Positions 16,239-25,901 are shown, numbered from the stretch's first letter. The stretch is DNA of 54,761 bases from Propionibacteriaceae bacterium UBA6238 (GCA_002441465.1 DJWE01000066.1:3129-57889), one strand, 5' to 3'. The notes: generated by a model from the letters alone, not told the origin. Program-made: numbers and translations.

Positions 16239-17129
16239 GTGCGCGTCAAAGAACTGGCCCAGTTGGCCGACACCACGGTGCGGACGGTGCGCTACTACCA
16301 CCACATCGGGCTGCTCCCGGTGCCCGCGTCGCAGGCCGGCGTCCGGGAGTACGACCTGTACCACCTGGCCCGGCTCCTGCGGATTCGCTGGTTGGCCGAG
16401 TCCGGGTTGCCGCTGTCGGCGATCGGCGACCTGCTGCCCGAGCCCGGTGCGCCGGCACCCGCGAACGCGGCCGATGAGCTTCGCCACGCGCTGGCCTCGG
16501 TGGACACTCGGATCGACAAGCTGCGCGGGCAGCGCCAGGAACTCATCCGGCTCCTGCACGCTGCGCAGAACGGTGACCGGCTGACGCCGCTGTCCCAGCG
16601 GGTGGCGGGGGTCTACGACCGCGTGGCCGCACTGATGCCCACGCCGGCTGCGCGCCGAGTCGTGGAGAGCGAGCGTTCGGTGATGGTGTTTCTGGCCGTC
16701 CAGGGGCTGCTGCCGCCCACGCTGGAGGACCTGGTCACTGAGCTGGACGCCGAAGACGACGCCGCCACCGTCGATCTCTTCAGCGACTTCACCGCGCTCG
16801 CGGAGGCGTCCGAACCGGAAGCCGAGCAGATCGTCGAGCGACTTCTGGCAGAGTCGCACGCCATGATCGATCGGCACGCGGACGCGGTCGCCCGCCTCGT
16901 CGCCGACCTGCCCCACGGCTTCGCGGGCGCCGCACTGTGGACGACGGTGCGCCGGCTGGCTCGCCTCGGCTTCCCGATCCCCGCCCAGCAGCGCTTCCTC
17001 GACCAACTGACCGATCGGCTGCTGACCGATCCACGAATCGCCGTCGCGGTCGAACGCCCTCCGGCGTCCGCAGAGCCCGGGTTCGAGCTGCACACCTCCT
17101 CCCGTCCCGCGGCGAAAGGATCCCGATGA
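16239..17129 (+). CDS. MerR-family transcriptional regulator
   Basis: A 296-residue regulator. The N-terminal winged helix reads MRVKELAQLADTTVRTVRYYHHIGLL, the classic MerR DNA-binding domain, followed by a coiled-coil segment rich in Leu, Arg and Gln (about 78-110). The C-terminal 180 residues form an acidic, helical domain without visible metal-binding cysteines, so it probably senses an organic ligand. Start is GTG at 16239. Its stop overlaps the ATG of the ABC ATPase, and the three genes form one operon. The upstream dyad suggests it controls its own operon, a layout typical of drug or peptide efflux. Confidence 0.88.
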   Translation: MRVKELAQLADTTVRTVRYYHHIGLLPVPASQAGVREYDLYHLARLLRIRWLAESGLPLSAIGDLLPEPGAPAPANAADELRHALASVDTRIDKLRGQRQELIRLLHAAQNGDRLTPLSQRVAGVYDRVAALMPTPAARRVVESERSVMVFLAVQGLLPPTLEDLVTELDAEDDAATVDLFSDFTALAEASEPEAEQIVERLLAESHAMIDRHADAVARLVADLPHGFAGAALWTTVRRLARLGFPIPAQQRFLDQLTDRLLTDPRIAVAVERPPASAEPGFELHTSSRPAAKGSR

Positions 17130-17875
17130 CAGCCGCAGCACGCCGCCTGCTCAACGATTCCCCCGCTCCGAGCCCGCTGATCGAACTCACCGGCGTCTCC
17201 AAGACCTACGGCAGCGGCGAGCTCCGGGTGGACGCACTGCACCACATCGACCTGATCGCGCCGGCGGGTCAGTTCGTGGTGGTGCTGGGACCTTCCGGCT
17301 CCGGCAAGACCACGCTGATGAACCTGATCGGCGGGATCGAACCACCGAGTTCGGGCCGGATCTGCGTCGCTGGCCGCGATCTCACCTCGGCCCGTGACGA
17401 CCAGTTGACCGAGTATCGGCGCACCCAGCTCGGCTTCGTGTTCCAGTTCTTCAACCTGATCCCCACGTTGACCGCGCTCGAGAACGTCGCGCTGGTCGCG
17501 GAACTGGTCGGGGTCCCCGACACCCGCGCCCAGGACGCGCTCACCGAAGTCGGGTTGGGCGATCGCGCCGACCACTTCCCCTCCTCGCTGTCCGGCGGCG
17601 AACAACAACGGGTCGCCATCGCCCGCGCGCTGGTCAAGGACCCTTCGGTGCTGCTGGCCGACGAGCCCACCGGCTCACTCGATCTCGAGACCGGACGGCA
17701 CGTGCTCGCGGCCCTCCACCGGGCCAGTCGCGATGGCGGCCGGACCGTCCTGCTGGTCACCCACAACTCGGCGATCGCCGCCACCGCCGACCGGGTGCTG
17801 CGGATCGGCTCCGGAGAGATCCTGGACGACGAGATGGTCGCCCAGCCGATCCCGCCGGAGGAGGTGCGCTGGTGA
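17126..17875 (+). CDS. ABC transporter ATPase (LolD/MacB type)
   Basis: A 249-residue nucleotide-binding subunit. It shows Walker A GPSGSGKTT, the Q-loop segment FVFQFFNLIPTLTALENV, signature LSGGEQQRVAIARAL, Walker B VLLADEPTGSLD and the H-loop VLLVTHNS. The FNLIPTLTALENV stretch is typical of ATPases that pair with FtsX-like permeases. ATG at 17126 overlaps the merR stop and AAAGGA lies at 17115-17120. Its stop overlaps the permease start, so the complex is made from one message. Confidence 0.93.
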   Translation: MTAAARRLLNDSPAPSPLIELTGVSKTYGSGELRVDALHHIDLIAPAGQFVVVLGPSGSGKTTLMNLIGGIEPPSSGRICVAGRDLTSARDDQLTEYRRTQLGFVFQFFNLIPTLTALENVALVAELVGVPDTRAQDALTEVGLGDRADHFPSSLSGGEQQRVAIARALVKDPSVLLADEPTGSLDLETGRHVLAALHRASRDGGRTVLLVTHNSAIAATADRVLRIGSGEILDDEMVAQPIPPEEVRW

Positions 17876-20235
17876 GAATCCTGCGCCGCGCACTGTGGCG
17901 GGACGCCAGGGCTCACGCGGGCCAGGTCGCGGCACTCGTCGTGACGGTTCTGCTGGGGGTTGCGCTGTTCGGCGCGTCCTACGACGCCTTCGCCAACCTC
18001 ACCGCGTCCTATCGCGGCCTGTACGACCGGCTGGCCATGGCCGACCTGATCGCCACCGGCGGGCCGATCGACGAGATCGCGCGGCAGGGGTCCGAGTTGG
18101 CCGGGGTCGCCGAGGCGGGCACGCGCCAGGTCGGCGAGACCGCCATGAAGTCGGGATCGCATCGCCAGCTCGCGCGCATCGTAGGTCTTCCCGCCGACGG
18201 CATCCCCGCCGTGAACAAGGTGATGGTCCTTCAGGGCAGCAACCTCGATCCCGCTCGAACCGATCAGGTGCTGGTCGAGCAGCACCTGGCCGGCGCGCTC
18301 CAGCTCACGCCCGGGGCCACGGTGAGCGTGGCAACCACCACCGGCTGGACGAGCCTGCATGTGGTCGGCATCGTCGCGTCCCCGGAATACCTGTGGCCGG
18401 CCCGAAGCCGCCAAGAGGCGATCGTCCCCTTCGACCAGTGGGGCGTCCTGTTCGCCAACCAGGACGTGGTCACCGCGCTGGCGCCGGAACAGGTCGAGCA
18501 TCAGGCGCTGTTCGTCTACGCCAAGGACGCCCCGGCCGACACCGGCAGCCGGGTCCGGGGGCTGGCGCTCGCGCTGGGGGCCACGTCGACCCAGAGTCTC
18601 GCCGAGCAACCCTCCGAAGCCACCCTCAACGAGGACGTGAGCGGGTTCGGCGAGATGTCGGTGGCGTTCCCGCTGCTGTTCCTGTTGGCCGCAGGGCTGG
18701 GTGTGTCGGTGATGTTGAGCCGCTTGATCGCTCAGCAACGCGGCCAGATCGGAGTGCTGCGAGCGACAGGCTTCACCCGGTCGGCCATCCGTCGGCACTA
18801 CCTCAGCTACGGCCTGCTGATCGGGGCGGTCGGGTCGGTGCTCGGCGCCGTCGTCGGCGGCCTGGCCGCGGCCAGCATCACCCGGATCTACACCGCCACC
18901 ATCTCCGTCCCTGTGACCGTGGTCGACGTGCGTCCGCTCACCGTCGTCACCGGCCTGCTCCTGGGCCCGATCGCCGGTGGCATCGCGGCCTATTTCCCGG
19001 CCCGGCGGGCTGCTCGGATCGATCCGGCGGAGGCAATGCGGGGTGACGTCCCGATCGGACGGGGTCGGCTCAGCTGGCCGGAGCGGCTGCTGCCAGCGGT
19101 GCGGCACCTCCCGTTGCGCTGGCGGGCGGCCCTGCGCGGGCTGGGACGCAACCCGCGCCGATCGATCTCCACCATCATCGGCGTCGCCCTGGCCGCCACC
19201 TTGGTGCTGGTCTCCTGGGGGATGATCGACACCGTCCAGATCCTGCTCGAGCGCCAGTTCGTCACCGTGCAGCACCAGGACGCCACCGTGCAGCTCGCCC
19301 AGCCCCTTCCGATCGACCAGCTCGACCGTCTCGCCGTCGACGGCGTCGCCGCCGTCGAGCCGCAAGCGAACGCCTCGGTGACCTTGGTGCACGGCGATCA
19401 CCGCTACGCAACCACCCTGGTCGGGCTGCGCGGCGACACGACCATGCACAGCTTCCTGGGTGCCGGCGACACCCGGCTGTCCCTGCCCGGCGACGGAGGC
19501 GTCCTGCTGAGCTCGCCGTTGCAGGCCACCCTCGATGTCGCCGTCGGCGACACCGTCGAGGCGGACACCGGTGCGAACCGGACGACCTCGCTGCGCGTCG
19601 CCGGGTTCACCAACGAGCCCCTGGGCGCCTACGGCTACGCGTCCTTGACCACCGTGTTCGGCCTGAGCGCTCACGGCGCTGCCCAGCCGACAGTGGCCAC
19701 TGCCCTGGTGCGATTCTCGCCGGGAGCCGACCGTACGACGGTACTGAACCGCCTCACCGACGTCGACGGCGTTGCGGCGGCACTGGACAGCCGCGAGTTC
19801 TATCAGCTCGCGCAGCAGTTCATGGGACTGTTCTTCGCGTTCGTCGCGGTGATGCTGGTGCTCGGCGCGATCATGGCCTTCGCCCTGATTTTCGTCACCA
19901 TGACCACCAACGTTGCCGAGCGTTCGGTCGAACTGGCGACCCTGCGCACCCTCGGCATGTCCGCCTCGACAGTGTCCCGACTGGTCACGAGCGAGAACCT
20001 GCTGCTGATCGTGGTCGGGCTGATCCCAGGGCTCGTGCTCGGCTACGTCACGGCCGCCGCCTTCACCGCGTCCTTCTCCTCCGACCTGTTCCGGTTCGAC
20101 CTCGAGATCAGGCCGACCACGTTCGCGATCACCGCCGCGGCGATCCTCGCCGTCGGGCTGATCAGCCAGGGACCTGCCCTGCGTAGCATCGGACGGATCG
20201 ACCTCGGCCGGCTGACCCGGCAACGGGCGAGCTGA
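17872..20235 (+). CDS. FtsX-type ABC permease with two FtsX domains
   Basis: A 787-residue permease. After an N-terminal helix and a large extracellular region (about 40-255), the first FtsX domain carries three helices (about 260-400), ending with the cytosolic motif PARRAARIDPAEAMRG. A second N-terminal helix (STIIGVALAATLVLVSWG), a second extracellular region and a second FtsX domain (about 640-780) follow. This is the MacB-like architecture used in mechanotransmission rather than bulk transport. GTG at 17872 overlaps the ATPase stop. With the MerR regulator, the likely role is envelope stress or export of a peptide or drug; the substrate is unknown. Confidence 0.9.
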   Translation: MRILRRALWRDARAHAGQVAALVVTVLLGVALFGASYDAFANLTASYRGLYDRLAMADLIATGGPIDEIARQGSELAGVAEAGTRQVGETAMKSGSHRQLARIVGLPADGIPAVNKVMVLQGSNLDPARTDQVLVEQHLAGALQLTPGATVSVATTTGWTSLHVVGIVASPEYLWPARSRQEAIVPFDQWGVLFANQDVVTALAPEQVEHQALFVYAKDAPADTGSRVRGLALALGATSTQSLAEQPSEATLNEDVSGFGEMSVAFPLLFLLAAGLGVSVMLSRLIAQQRGQIGVLRATGFTRSAIRRHYLSYGLLIGAVGSVLGAVVGGLAAASITRIYTATISVPVTVVDVRPLTVVTGLLLGPIAGGIAAYFPARRAARIDPAEAMRGDVPIGRGRLSWPERLLPAVRHLPLRWRAALRGLGRNPRRSISTIIGVALAATLVLVSWGMIDTVQILLERQFVTVQHQDATVQLAQPLPIDQLDRLAVDGVAAVEPQANASVTLVHGDHRYATTLVGLRGDTTMHSFLGAGDTRLSLPGDGGVLLSSPLQATLDVAVGDTVEADTGANRTTSLRVAGFTNEPLGAYGYASLTTVFGLSAHGAAQPTVATALVRFSPGADRTTVLNRLTDVDGVAAALDSREFYQLAQQFMGLFFAFVAVMLVLGAIMAFALIFVTMTTNVAERSVELATLRTLGMSASTVSRLVTSENLLLIVVGLIPGLVLGYVTAAAFTASFSSDLFRFDLEIRPTTFAITAAAILAVGLISQGPALRSIGRIDLGRLTRQRAS

Positions 20236-20305
20236 CCGACGGTCCGGGGCAGCCGCGCGCCGGCCCAATCGCTGGTGTCGCCGCGGGCGTCCGGTTCTCC
20301 CCCGC

Positions 20306-20319
20306 TAGATTGAGGGCCA
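20306..20319 (+). promoter_or_regulatory. Candidate leaderless promoter of hisN
   Basis: TAGATT at 20306-20311 is a good -10 hexamer, and the hisN ATG starts 8 bases after it, where transcription should begin. The mRNA would be leaderless, which is common in actinobacteria. No convincing -35 is seen. Confidence 0.45.
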
Positions 20320-21113
20320 TGCCCGACCAAGCGCTCCTCGATGATCTCCGACTGGCCCACGTCCTGGCCGATCAGGCCGACGCGATCACCATGGCCAGGT
20401 TCAAGGCCACCGATCTCGTCGTGAGCACGAAGCCCGACCTGACCCATGTCACCGATGCCGACACCGCCGTCGAGGACGCGATTCGCGCCATGCTGGGCCG
20501 CACCCGGCCGCGGGACGCGGTGCACGGCGAGGAACGCGACGATTCCGGCTGGGGCCCGCGCCGCTGGGTGATCGATCCCATCGACGGCACGGCCAACTTC
20601 GTGCGCGGCGTACCGGTCTGGGCGACCTTGATCGGGCTGATGGTGGGCGAGGAGGTGGTCGCAGGTGTGGTCTCCGCGCCGGCGCTGTCTCGACGCTGGT
20701 GGGCACACAAGGGCGGCGGGGCGTTCACCGGACGCACCCTGTTGCAGGGCACCCCGCTGCGCACGTCCCAGGTGTCGAACCTCGACGACGCCTTCTTGTC
20801 GTACTCCTCGATCGACGGCTGGGTGGAGTCCGGCCGCGGGCAGCAGTTCGTCGACCTCCTGCGCGACTGCTGGCGGACCCGGGCGTTCGGCGACTTCTGG
20901 AGCTACATGCTGGTGGCCGAGGGCACCGTCGACCTCGCCGCCGAACCCGAGCTGGCACTGCACGACATGGCCGCGCTCACCGTGATCGTGACCGAGGCGG
21001 GCGGCCGGTTCACCAACCTCGACGGACGCGACGGACCGCACGGGCCCGGGGCAATCGCCACCAACGGCGTCCTGCACGAGGAGGTCGTCGAACGGCTCGC
21101 CACTGACGCCTGA
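20319..21113 (+). CDS. hisN: Histidinol-phosphatase, inositol monophosphatase family
   Basis: A 264-residue magnesium-dependent phosphatase of the IMPase fold, close to actinobacterial HisN, which dephosphorylates histidinol phosphate in histidine synthesis. Metal ligands are visible in HGEERDDS and WVIDPIDGTANFVRG, with the C-terminal Asp in ELALHDMAAL and the AGG turn. ATG at 20319 was preferred over an in-frame TTG three codons upstream, because a -10 box ends just before it. The gene stands alone after the ABC operon. A broader sugar-phosphatase activity cannot be excluded from sequence. Confidence 0.85.
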   Translation: MPDQALLDDLRLAHVLADQADAITMARFKATDLVVSTKPDLTHVTDADTAVEDAIRAMLGRTRPRDAVHGEERDDSGWGPRRWVIDPIDGTANFVRGVPVWATLIGLMVGEEVVAGVVSAPALSRRWWAHKGGGAFTGRTLLQGTPLRTSQVSNLDDAFLSYSSIDGWVESGRGQQFVDLLRDCWRTRAFGDFWSYMLVAEGTVDLAAEPELALHDMAALTVIVTEAGGRFTNLDGRDGPHGPGAIATNGVLHEEVVERLATDA

Positions 21114-21158
21114 TCCGCGCGCGGCCGGGCGAATCAGCCCTGCCGGGCCGCTGCGGGG

Positions 21159-22469
21159 TCAGTTCTCGACCGGGCGAGGACCGTCCCGGCGACCCCGGAC
21201 GAGGCGGACGACCAGGGTCGCCGCCCAGGCGGCCAGGAGCAACGGAATCGCCATCAGCAGCGGCGGATGGGCCAGTTCCCACCCGAACGTCGCCGCGAAC
21301 CATGGAGTGCCCTGACGGGCCGCCAACACGCCGACGGCACCGATCAGCGCGAAGCCTGCCACTGACCAGTGCTGCCCGGCCGCCTCCCCGGCGAGCGCAA
21401 CCGCCGAGCCCAAAGCCGCCCCGGCCCCGAGCGCGGGGGTCAGGAATCCGCCGGCGATGCCGCTGCCGTACGACACGCTGGTGGCCAGCGGCTTGAGCAC
21501 GACGAGCACCGCGAACGCGGCGAACGCGGCGCCTCCGGCGAAGGCCAGTTGGACGATGCCCTTGCCGTTGCCCGGCAGGCTCGGCCACCACACCGAAAGC
21601 GTGCCTACCACGAGCCCCCCGAGACCGGCCCACAGCGGCAGCCTCCAGCTGGGCTCGGGGCGCAGTCGTTCTGCTCCGCGCAGCATCAGGTCGAACAGGC
21701 CTCCGAGCCCCGCGGCCAGCGGCGCACCGAGTACGGCCCACCACCAGATCGACAGGTCGAGCGACCCACCGGGGTAGACATAGGTGGACGCGTCTCCCAG
21801 GAGGGGCCACGACACCACCACGGCGGTGCCACACACCACGGTCGAGACCAGCAGCGCCAGCGGCCCGAAGCCACCCGCCAGGACCTCCGCGGCGAACACC
21901 ACGCCGCTGAGCGGCACGTTGTACACCACCGCCAATCCGGCGCCGGCGCCCGCCGCGACGAGCCGACGCCGCAGGTCGATCGGCAGGCCTGCCAGGGTGC
22001 TTGCCGCCGAAGCGAGCGCTCCGCCCACCTGTCTGGGCGCACCTTCCCGTCCGATCGAGGATCCGGTGCCGACGGCGACCACCTGCAGCATGGCGTCGAC
22101 GCTGAGCCTGCCCACGGGCAGCCGGCGCGGCCGCAGTGCGACTCCTTCCTCGACCCGCGGGATGCGACGCTTGCGCAGAACCATCCAGCCGAGCCCGCTG
22201 AGCACGCCGCCCACGGTGGGCGCAACGATCCGAGTCAGCGGATCGGAGTGTTCGACCCCAACCAGGAAACTTCCTTCGACGTAGCCGAAGGCGAGGTGCT
22301 GGACGCCGTGAAGCAGCATGGTCAGCAGGGCTGCAGCGACGCCCACGACCACACCGGAGACCACCATGGCGACGACGAGGCGCAGCCACCCCGGCCATCC
22401 CTGCCGGTGCCGGGCCGCCCCCGCGACGACACCGCGCCAGACGCTGGACGGTGCCGTGCCTGCCTTCAT
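21159..22469 (-). CDS. ClC-family chloride channel or exchanger
   Basis: A 436-residue membrane protein of the ClC family. The selectivity motif GSSIGREGAPRQ contains the gating glutamate equivalent (the usual GREGP has Ala in place of Pro), and a later filter segment reads YGSGIAGGFLTPALG. About ten to twelve hydrophobic segments are evident. The 'proton glutamate' of exchangers cannot be assigned by eye, so channel versus exchanger is open. ATG at 22469 lies 11 bases after the stop of the peptide-transporter ATPase gene, so it is probably the last gene of that operon. Confidence 0.88.
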   Translation of the reverse strand: MKAGTAPSSVWRGVVAGAARHRQGWPGWLRLVVAMVVSGVVVGVAAALLTMLLHGVQHLAFGYVEGSFLVGVEHSDPLTRIVAPTVGGVLSGLGWMVLRKRRIPRVEEGVALRPRRLPVGRLSVDAMLQVVAVGTGSSIGREGAPRQVGGALASAASTLAGLPIDLRRRLVAAGAGAGLAVVYNVPLSGVVFAAEVLAGGFGPLALLVSTVVCGTAVVVSWPLLGDASTYVYPGGSLDLSIWWWAVLGAPLAAGLGGLFDLMLRGAERLRPEPSWRLPLWAGLGGLVVGTLSVWWPSLPGNGKGIVQLAFAGGAAFAAFAVLVVLKPLATSVSYGSGIAGGFLTPALGAGAALGSAVALAGEAAGQHWSVAGFALIGAVGVLAARQGTPWFAATFGWELAHPPLLMAIPLLLAAWAATLVVRLVRGRRDGPRPVEN

Positions 22470-22479
22470 GGTCGGGTCG

Positions 22480-23286
22480 TCACCGGCCCGACGTCCGGAT
22501 CCGCGGCACGGAGTCGAGCAAGGTACGCGTGTAGTCGGTCTGCGGGTGGGAATACACCTCGGAGGTCTCCCCTCGCTCGACAATCCGGCCGCTCCGCATC
22601 ACAGCGAGCTGATCGCACAGGTGCCGCACCACCAGGAGATCGTGGCTGACCACGACCAGGGTCAACCCGCGTGCCGCGACGAGGTCGGTGAGCAGGTTCA
22701 GCACCTGTGCGCGCACGGACACGTCCAGGGCGGAGACGGGCTCGTCGGCGATCAGCACCTCGGGGTGCGGCGCGAGCGCCCTGGCGATCGCGATCCGCTG
22801 CCGTTGGCCGCCGGAGAACTCGTGCGGGTAGCGGGTGCCGGCGTCCGGGGGAAGGTCCACCGCCGCGAGCACCTCGGCGAGCCGCCGGGCGTGGTCCACC
22901 CCGTCGGCGAGCTGGCGGCGAACCAACCGGGACCGCAGTGGCTCGGTGATGATCTCACCCACCCGCATCCGGGGGTTGAGTGAGGAGCGAGGATCCTGGA
23001 ACACCATCTGCACCGACGCGCGCAAGAAGCCGAGTCGCTTCTCCGGGAGGTCCGTGATCTCGGTGCCGTCGAACCACACCCGTCCCGAGGTCGGACGGTC
23101 CAGTCCGGCGAGCAGCCGCACCAGGGTGGATTTCCCCGACCCCGACTCGCCCACGATCCCCAGCCGCTGGCCGCGCTCCAGTCGAATGTCGATGCCGTCG
23201 AGGGCGAGGACGTCCCTGCCGCCGTCCCGATAGCGTCGGGTCAGGTTCTCGGCGCGGAAGATCTCGGCGCCATCGCGCTCACCCAT
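22480..23286 (-). CDS. Oligopeptide/dipeptide ABC transporter ATPase (OppF/DppF)
   Basis: A 268-residue ATPase with Walker A GESGSGKST, signature FSGGQRQRIAIARAL, Walker B VLIADEPVSALD and the H-loop VVVSHDL. The sequence VFQDPRSSLNPRMRVGEII is characteristic of the DppF/OppF branch. The C-terminus lacks the long cysteine-containing extension of some relatives. ATG overlaps the stop of the DppD-type gene by 8 bases. It supplies one of the two ATPase subunits of the importer encoded upstream. Confidence 0.93.
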   Translation of the reverse strand: MGERDGAEIFRAENLTRRYRDGGRDVLALDGIDIRLERGQRLGIVGESGSGKSTLVRLLAGLDRPTSGRVWFDGTEITDLPEKRLGFLRASVQMVFQDPRSSLNPRMRVGEIITEPLRSRLVRRQLADGVDHARRLAEVLAAVDLPPDAGTRYPHEFSGGQRQRIAIARALAPHPEVLIADEPVSALDVSVRAQVLNLLTDLVAARGLTLVVVSHDLLVVRHLCDQLAVMRSGRIVERGETSEVYSHPQTDYTRTLLDSVPRIRTSGR

Positions 23287-24115
23287 GCTCGGCCTCCGCG
23301 TAGAAGTCGTCCACGGTGGGCAGCCGCTGGCCGGGATCGGCGCGCTCCAGTTGGGCCGTGGCGACCAGCCCCCGGGTGTAGGGGTGCTCCGGCGCGGTGA
23401 ACAGGCGCTCGACAGTGCCGGTCTCCACGATCCGCCCGTCCAGCATGACCAGCACTTGGTCGCACACCTGCGACACCACGGCCAGGTCGTGGCTGATGAA
23501 CAGGCAGGCGGCGCCGCTGGCCTGCAGCACCTCGTCCAGCTTGGCCAGCACGAGCGCCTGCACGGTCACGTCGAGCGCCGTGGTGGGCTCGTCGCAGATC
23601 ACCAGATCGGGCGAGTTGATCAACGCCATGGCGAGGATCGCACGCTGGCGCTGTCCCCCGGACAGTTGGTGCGGGAAGGCGTCCGCCACCCGTTCGGGAT
23701 CGGCCAAGCCCACCTCGTCGAGCATGGCGATCACCCGATCCCTCGCCGGGCCGGACTCGGCACCTTGGTGCAACCGCAGGACCTCGGCGACCTGGCGGCC
23801 CACCCGCATGGTCGGATCGAGGGCGGTCATCGGCTCCTGGAAGACCATCGAGACCGTGTCGCCGCGCAGCCGGGCCAGCCCCCGCTCGTCCAGCCCGATC
23901 ATCTCCGTGCCGCCGAGCCGCACCGAGCCGCCCACGTGGGCGTTCTCGGGCAGCAGCCCGGTCACGGCGAGGGCGGTGACGGTCTTGCCGGATCCAGATT
24001 CGCCGATCACGCCGAGCCGCTGGCCGGCGTCCAGGCTGAAGCTGACGCCGCGCACGGCCGGGGCGCGCCGGCGGCCGAAGCTCACGTCGAGCTCACGCAC
24101 CTCGAGCAGGCTCAC
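23279..24115 (-). CDS. Oligopeptide/dipeptide ABC transporter ATPase (OppD/DppD)
   Basis: A 278-residue ATPase: Walker A GESGSGKTV, the segment VFQEPMTALDPTMRVGRQV, signature LSGGQRQRAILAMAL, Walker B LVICDEPTTALD and the H-loop LFISHDLAVV. The GTG at 24115 was chosen because it overlaps the permease stop (GTGA) and starts the ABC domain directly; the longer open frame adds only low-complexity residues. It pairs with the ATPase at 22480-23286. Confidence 0.93.
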   Translation of the reverse strand: MSLLEVRELDVSFGRRRAPAVRGVSFSLDAGQRLGVIGESGSGKTVTALAVTGLLPENAHVGGSVRLGGTEMIGLDERGLARLRGDTVSMVFQEPMTALDPTMRVGRQVAEVLRLHQGAESGPARDRVIAMLDEVGLADPERVADAFPHQLSGGQRQRAILAMALINSPDLVICDEPTTALDVTVQALVLAKLDEVLQASGAACLFISHDLAVVSQVCDQVLVMLDGRIVETGTVERLFTAPEHPYTRGLVATAQLERADPGQRLPTVDDFYAEAEHG

Positions 24116-24924
24116 GGCACCTCCCGCAGTCGTGGATCGAGGTAGTCCCGAAGTCCGTCGCCGAGCAGGTTGAATCCCAGGACGGCCAGCGCGATCGCCA
24201 GACCGGGCCACAGCGCCTGCAGCGGGGCGACGAACAAGAACTGTTGCGCATCGCGCAGCATGTTCCCCCAGGTCGGCGTCGGACGAGGCGTCGCCAGGCC
24301 CAGGTAGGACAGTGCAGCCTCGGCCAGAATCGCCAATGCGAACCCGACCGACGCCTGCACGCCCACCACCGGCGCGATGTTGGGCAGGACATGTCGCCGG
24401 GCGATCCCCCAGCGCGACGTGCCGGACGCCCGCGCGGCGAGGACGAAGTCACTGGCCATCACCTGCAGCGTGCCGGCCCGGGCAACTCGGGCGAAGGCAG
24501 GGATGCTCGCCACTCCGATCGCCACCATCGCGGTCACGGTCGAGGCACCGAACACCGAGGCGAGCAAGATCGCCAACAGCAATGCGGGAAAGGCGTACAC
24601 CACGTCGCCGACGCGCATCACAACCTCGTCGACCCACCCGCCGTTCTGACCGGCAAGCATGCCGAGCGGCACTCCCACCACCGCGGCGAGGCCGACCGAG
24701 ATGATGCCGACGGTCAGCACGGTTCTGGCGCCGACCATCAGCCGGCTGGCGATGTCGATCCCGAAACCGTCCGTGCCGAGCAGGTGCGGCCAGCCGGGCC
24801 CCAACAGGCGCTGGCCCGGGACGACCCGGATCGGATCGAATGGCGTCCAGAACAGCGACACCACCGCGGTGACCACGACCAGGGCGACCAGGGCAAGCCC
24901 GGCGAAGAGCTGGGCCCGCTTCAC
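24112..24924 (-). CDS. Peptide ABC transporter permease (OppC/DppC)
   Basis: A 270-residue permease with an N-terminal helix (LFAGLALVALVVVTAVVSLF), the DppC segment LLGTDGFGIDIASRLMVGAR, several further helices and the EAA-type coupling loop in AARASGTSRWGIARRHVLPN. The C-terminal LSYLGLATPRPTPTWGNML is typical of this branch. GTG at 24924 overlaps the stop of the partner permease, and the long in-frame extension beyond it is a shadow of that gene. Confidence 0.93.
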   Translation of the reverse strand: MKRAQLFAGLALVALVVVTAVVSLFWTPFDPIRVVPGQRLLGPGWPHLLGTDGFGIDIASRLMVGARTVLTVGIISVGLAAVVGVPLGMLAGQNGGWVDEVVMRVGDVVYAFPALLLAILLASVFGASTVTAMVAIGVASIPAFARVARAGTLQVMASDFVLAARASGTSRWGIARRHVLPNIAPVVGVQASVGFALAILAEAALSYLGLATPRPTPTWGNMLRDAQQFLFVAPLQALWPGLAIALAVLGFNLLGDGLRDYLDPRLREVP

Positions 24925-25901
24925 CGCGATCCCCCACCTTCTGCCGCCGTTCGGCGCGAGTTCTGGCGCGGGTCGATCAGCACGTAGGAGAAGTCCACCA
25001 GCGCGCTGATCACGAGCACGGCGAGCACCAGGAACATCACGGTGCCCTGCACGACCACCAGGTCGCGGCGGTCGACCGAGGTGAGTAGCAGCGACCCCAG
25101 GCCCGGCAGCGTGAACACCGACTCGACCACGATCGCCCCGACCAGCACGCTCGACAGCTGAAGGCCGAGTACCGTCACCAGCGAGATCGCGGCATTGCGG
25201 ACGCCGTGCCGGAACAGGGCTCGCATCGGCGTCCAGCCGATCGAGCGGGCGGTGCGGTAGTAGTCCTCGTCCAGCACTTCGAGGAAGGCAGAGCGGACGT
25301 AGCGGATCAGGACCGCGGCCTGCACCGCGGCGAGGGTGATCGCAGGGAGCACCAGGTGGGACGCCCACTGGCCCGGATTCTTCAGCAGGGGGACGTAGCC
25401 GTTCGCCGGCAGCCAGCGCAACCAGACGGAGAACACCAGCACGAGCAGGATGCCGCCCCAAAACACCGGAATCGCCATGCCGACCTGGGCGGCTGCGCTG
25501 ATCGTGAACCCCGGCCACGAGCGCCGTTTCAGGGCAGCCACCATGCCGGCCGGTAGCGCGATCAGCAGCGAACCGACCAGTCCGAACAGCACCAGCCACA
25601 AGGTGACCGCGATCCGCGGGACGAGCAGTGCCAGCACGGACTGGCCGTTCAGGTGCGAGTGGCCGAAGTCACCGGTCAGCATGCCGCCGATCCACTCGAG
25701 GTACTGGACGGGCAGCGGACGGTCCAGCCCGAGCTGGGCGCGAAGCTGAGCGAGAGCCTCAGGGGTCGCGTCCGTGCCGAGCAGCACTTGCGCGACGTCG
25801 CCCGGCAGGGCGTGGGTGACGAGGAAGATCAGCAGGGACGCCCCCAGCAAGCTGACGACGAACACCCCGAGTCGCCGGCCCACCCGCAGGGCGAGGTTCA
25901 T
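24921..25901 (-). CDS. Peptide ABC transporter permease (OppB/DppB)
   Basis: A 326-residue permease with the N-terminal DppB signature (RLGVFVVSLLGASLLIFLVTH), PGD, the FGHSHLNGQSV segment and the coupling loop YRTARSIGWTPMRALFRHGV. About six helices are visible. ATG at 25901 lies 17 bases downstream of the binding-protein stop. It forms the translocation pore with the OppC-type subunit. Confidence 0.93.
   Translation of the reverse strand: MNLALRVGRRLGVFVVSLLGASLLIFLVTHALPGDVAQVLLGTDATPEALAQLRAQLGLDRPLPVQYLEWIGGMLTGDFGHSHLNGQSVLALLVPRIAVTLWLVLFGLVGSLLIALPAGMVAALKRRSWPGFTISAAAQVGMAIPVFWGGILLVLVFSVWLRWLPANGYVPLLKNPGQWASHLVLPAITLAAVQAAVLIRYVRSAFLEVLDEDYYRTARSIGWTPMRALFRHGVRNAAISLVTVLGLQLSSVLVGAIVVESVFTLPGLGSLLLTSVDRRDLVVVQGTVMFLVLAVLVISALVDFSYVLIDPRQNSRRTAAEGGGSR

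Noticed and set aside
17269..20268. Minus-strand open frame of about 1000 codons opposite the ABC operon
   Set aside because: It runs across two plus-strand genes, has shadow composition and shows no domain.
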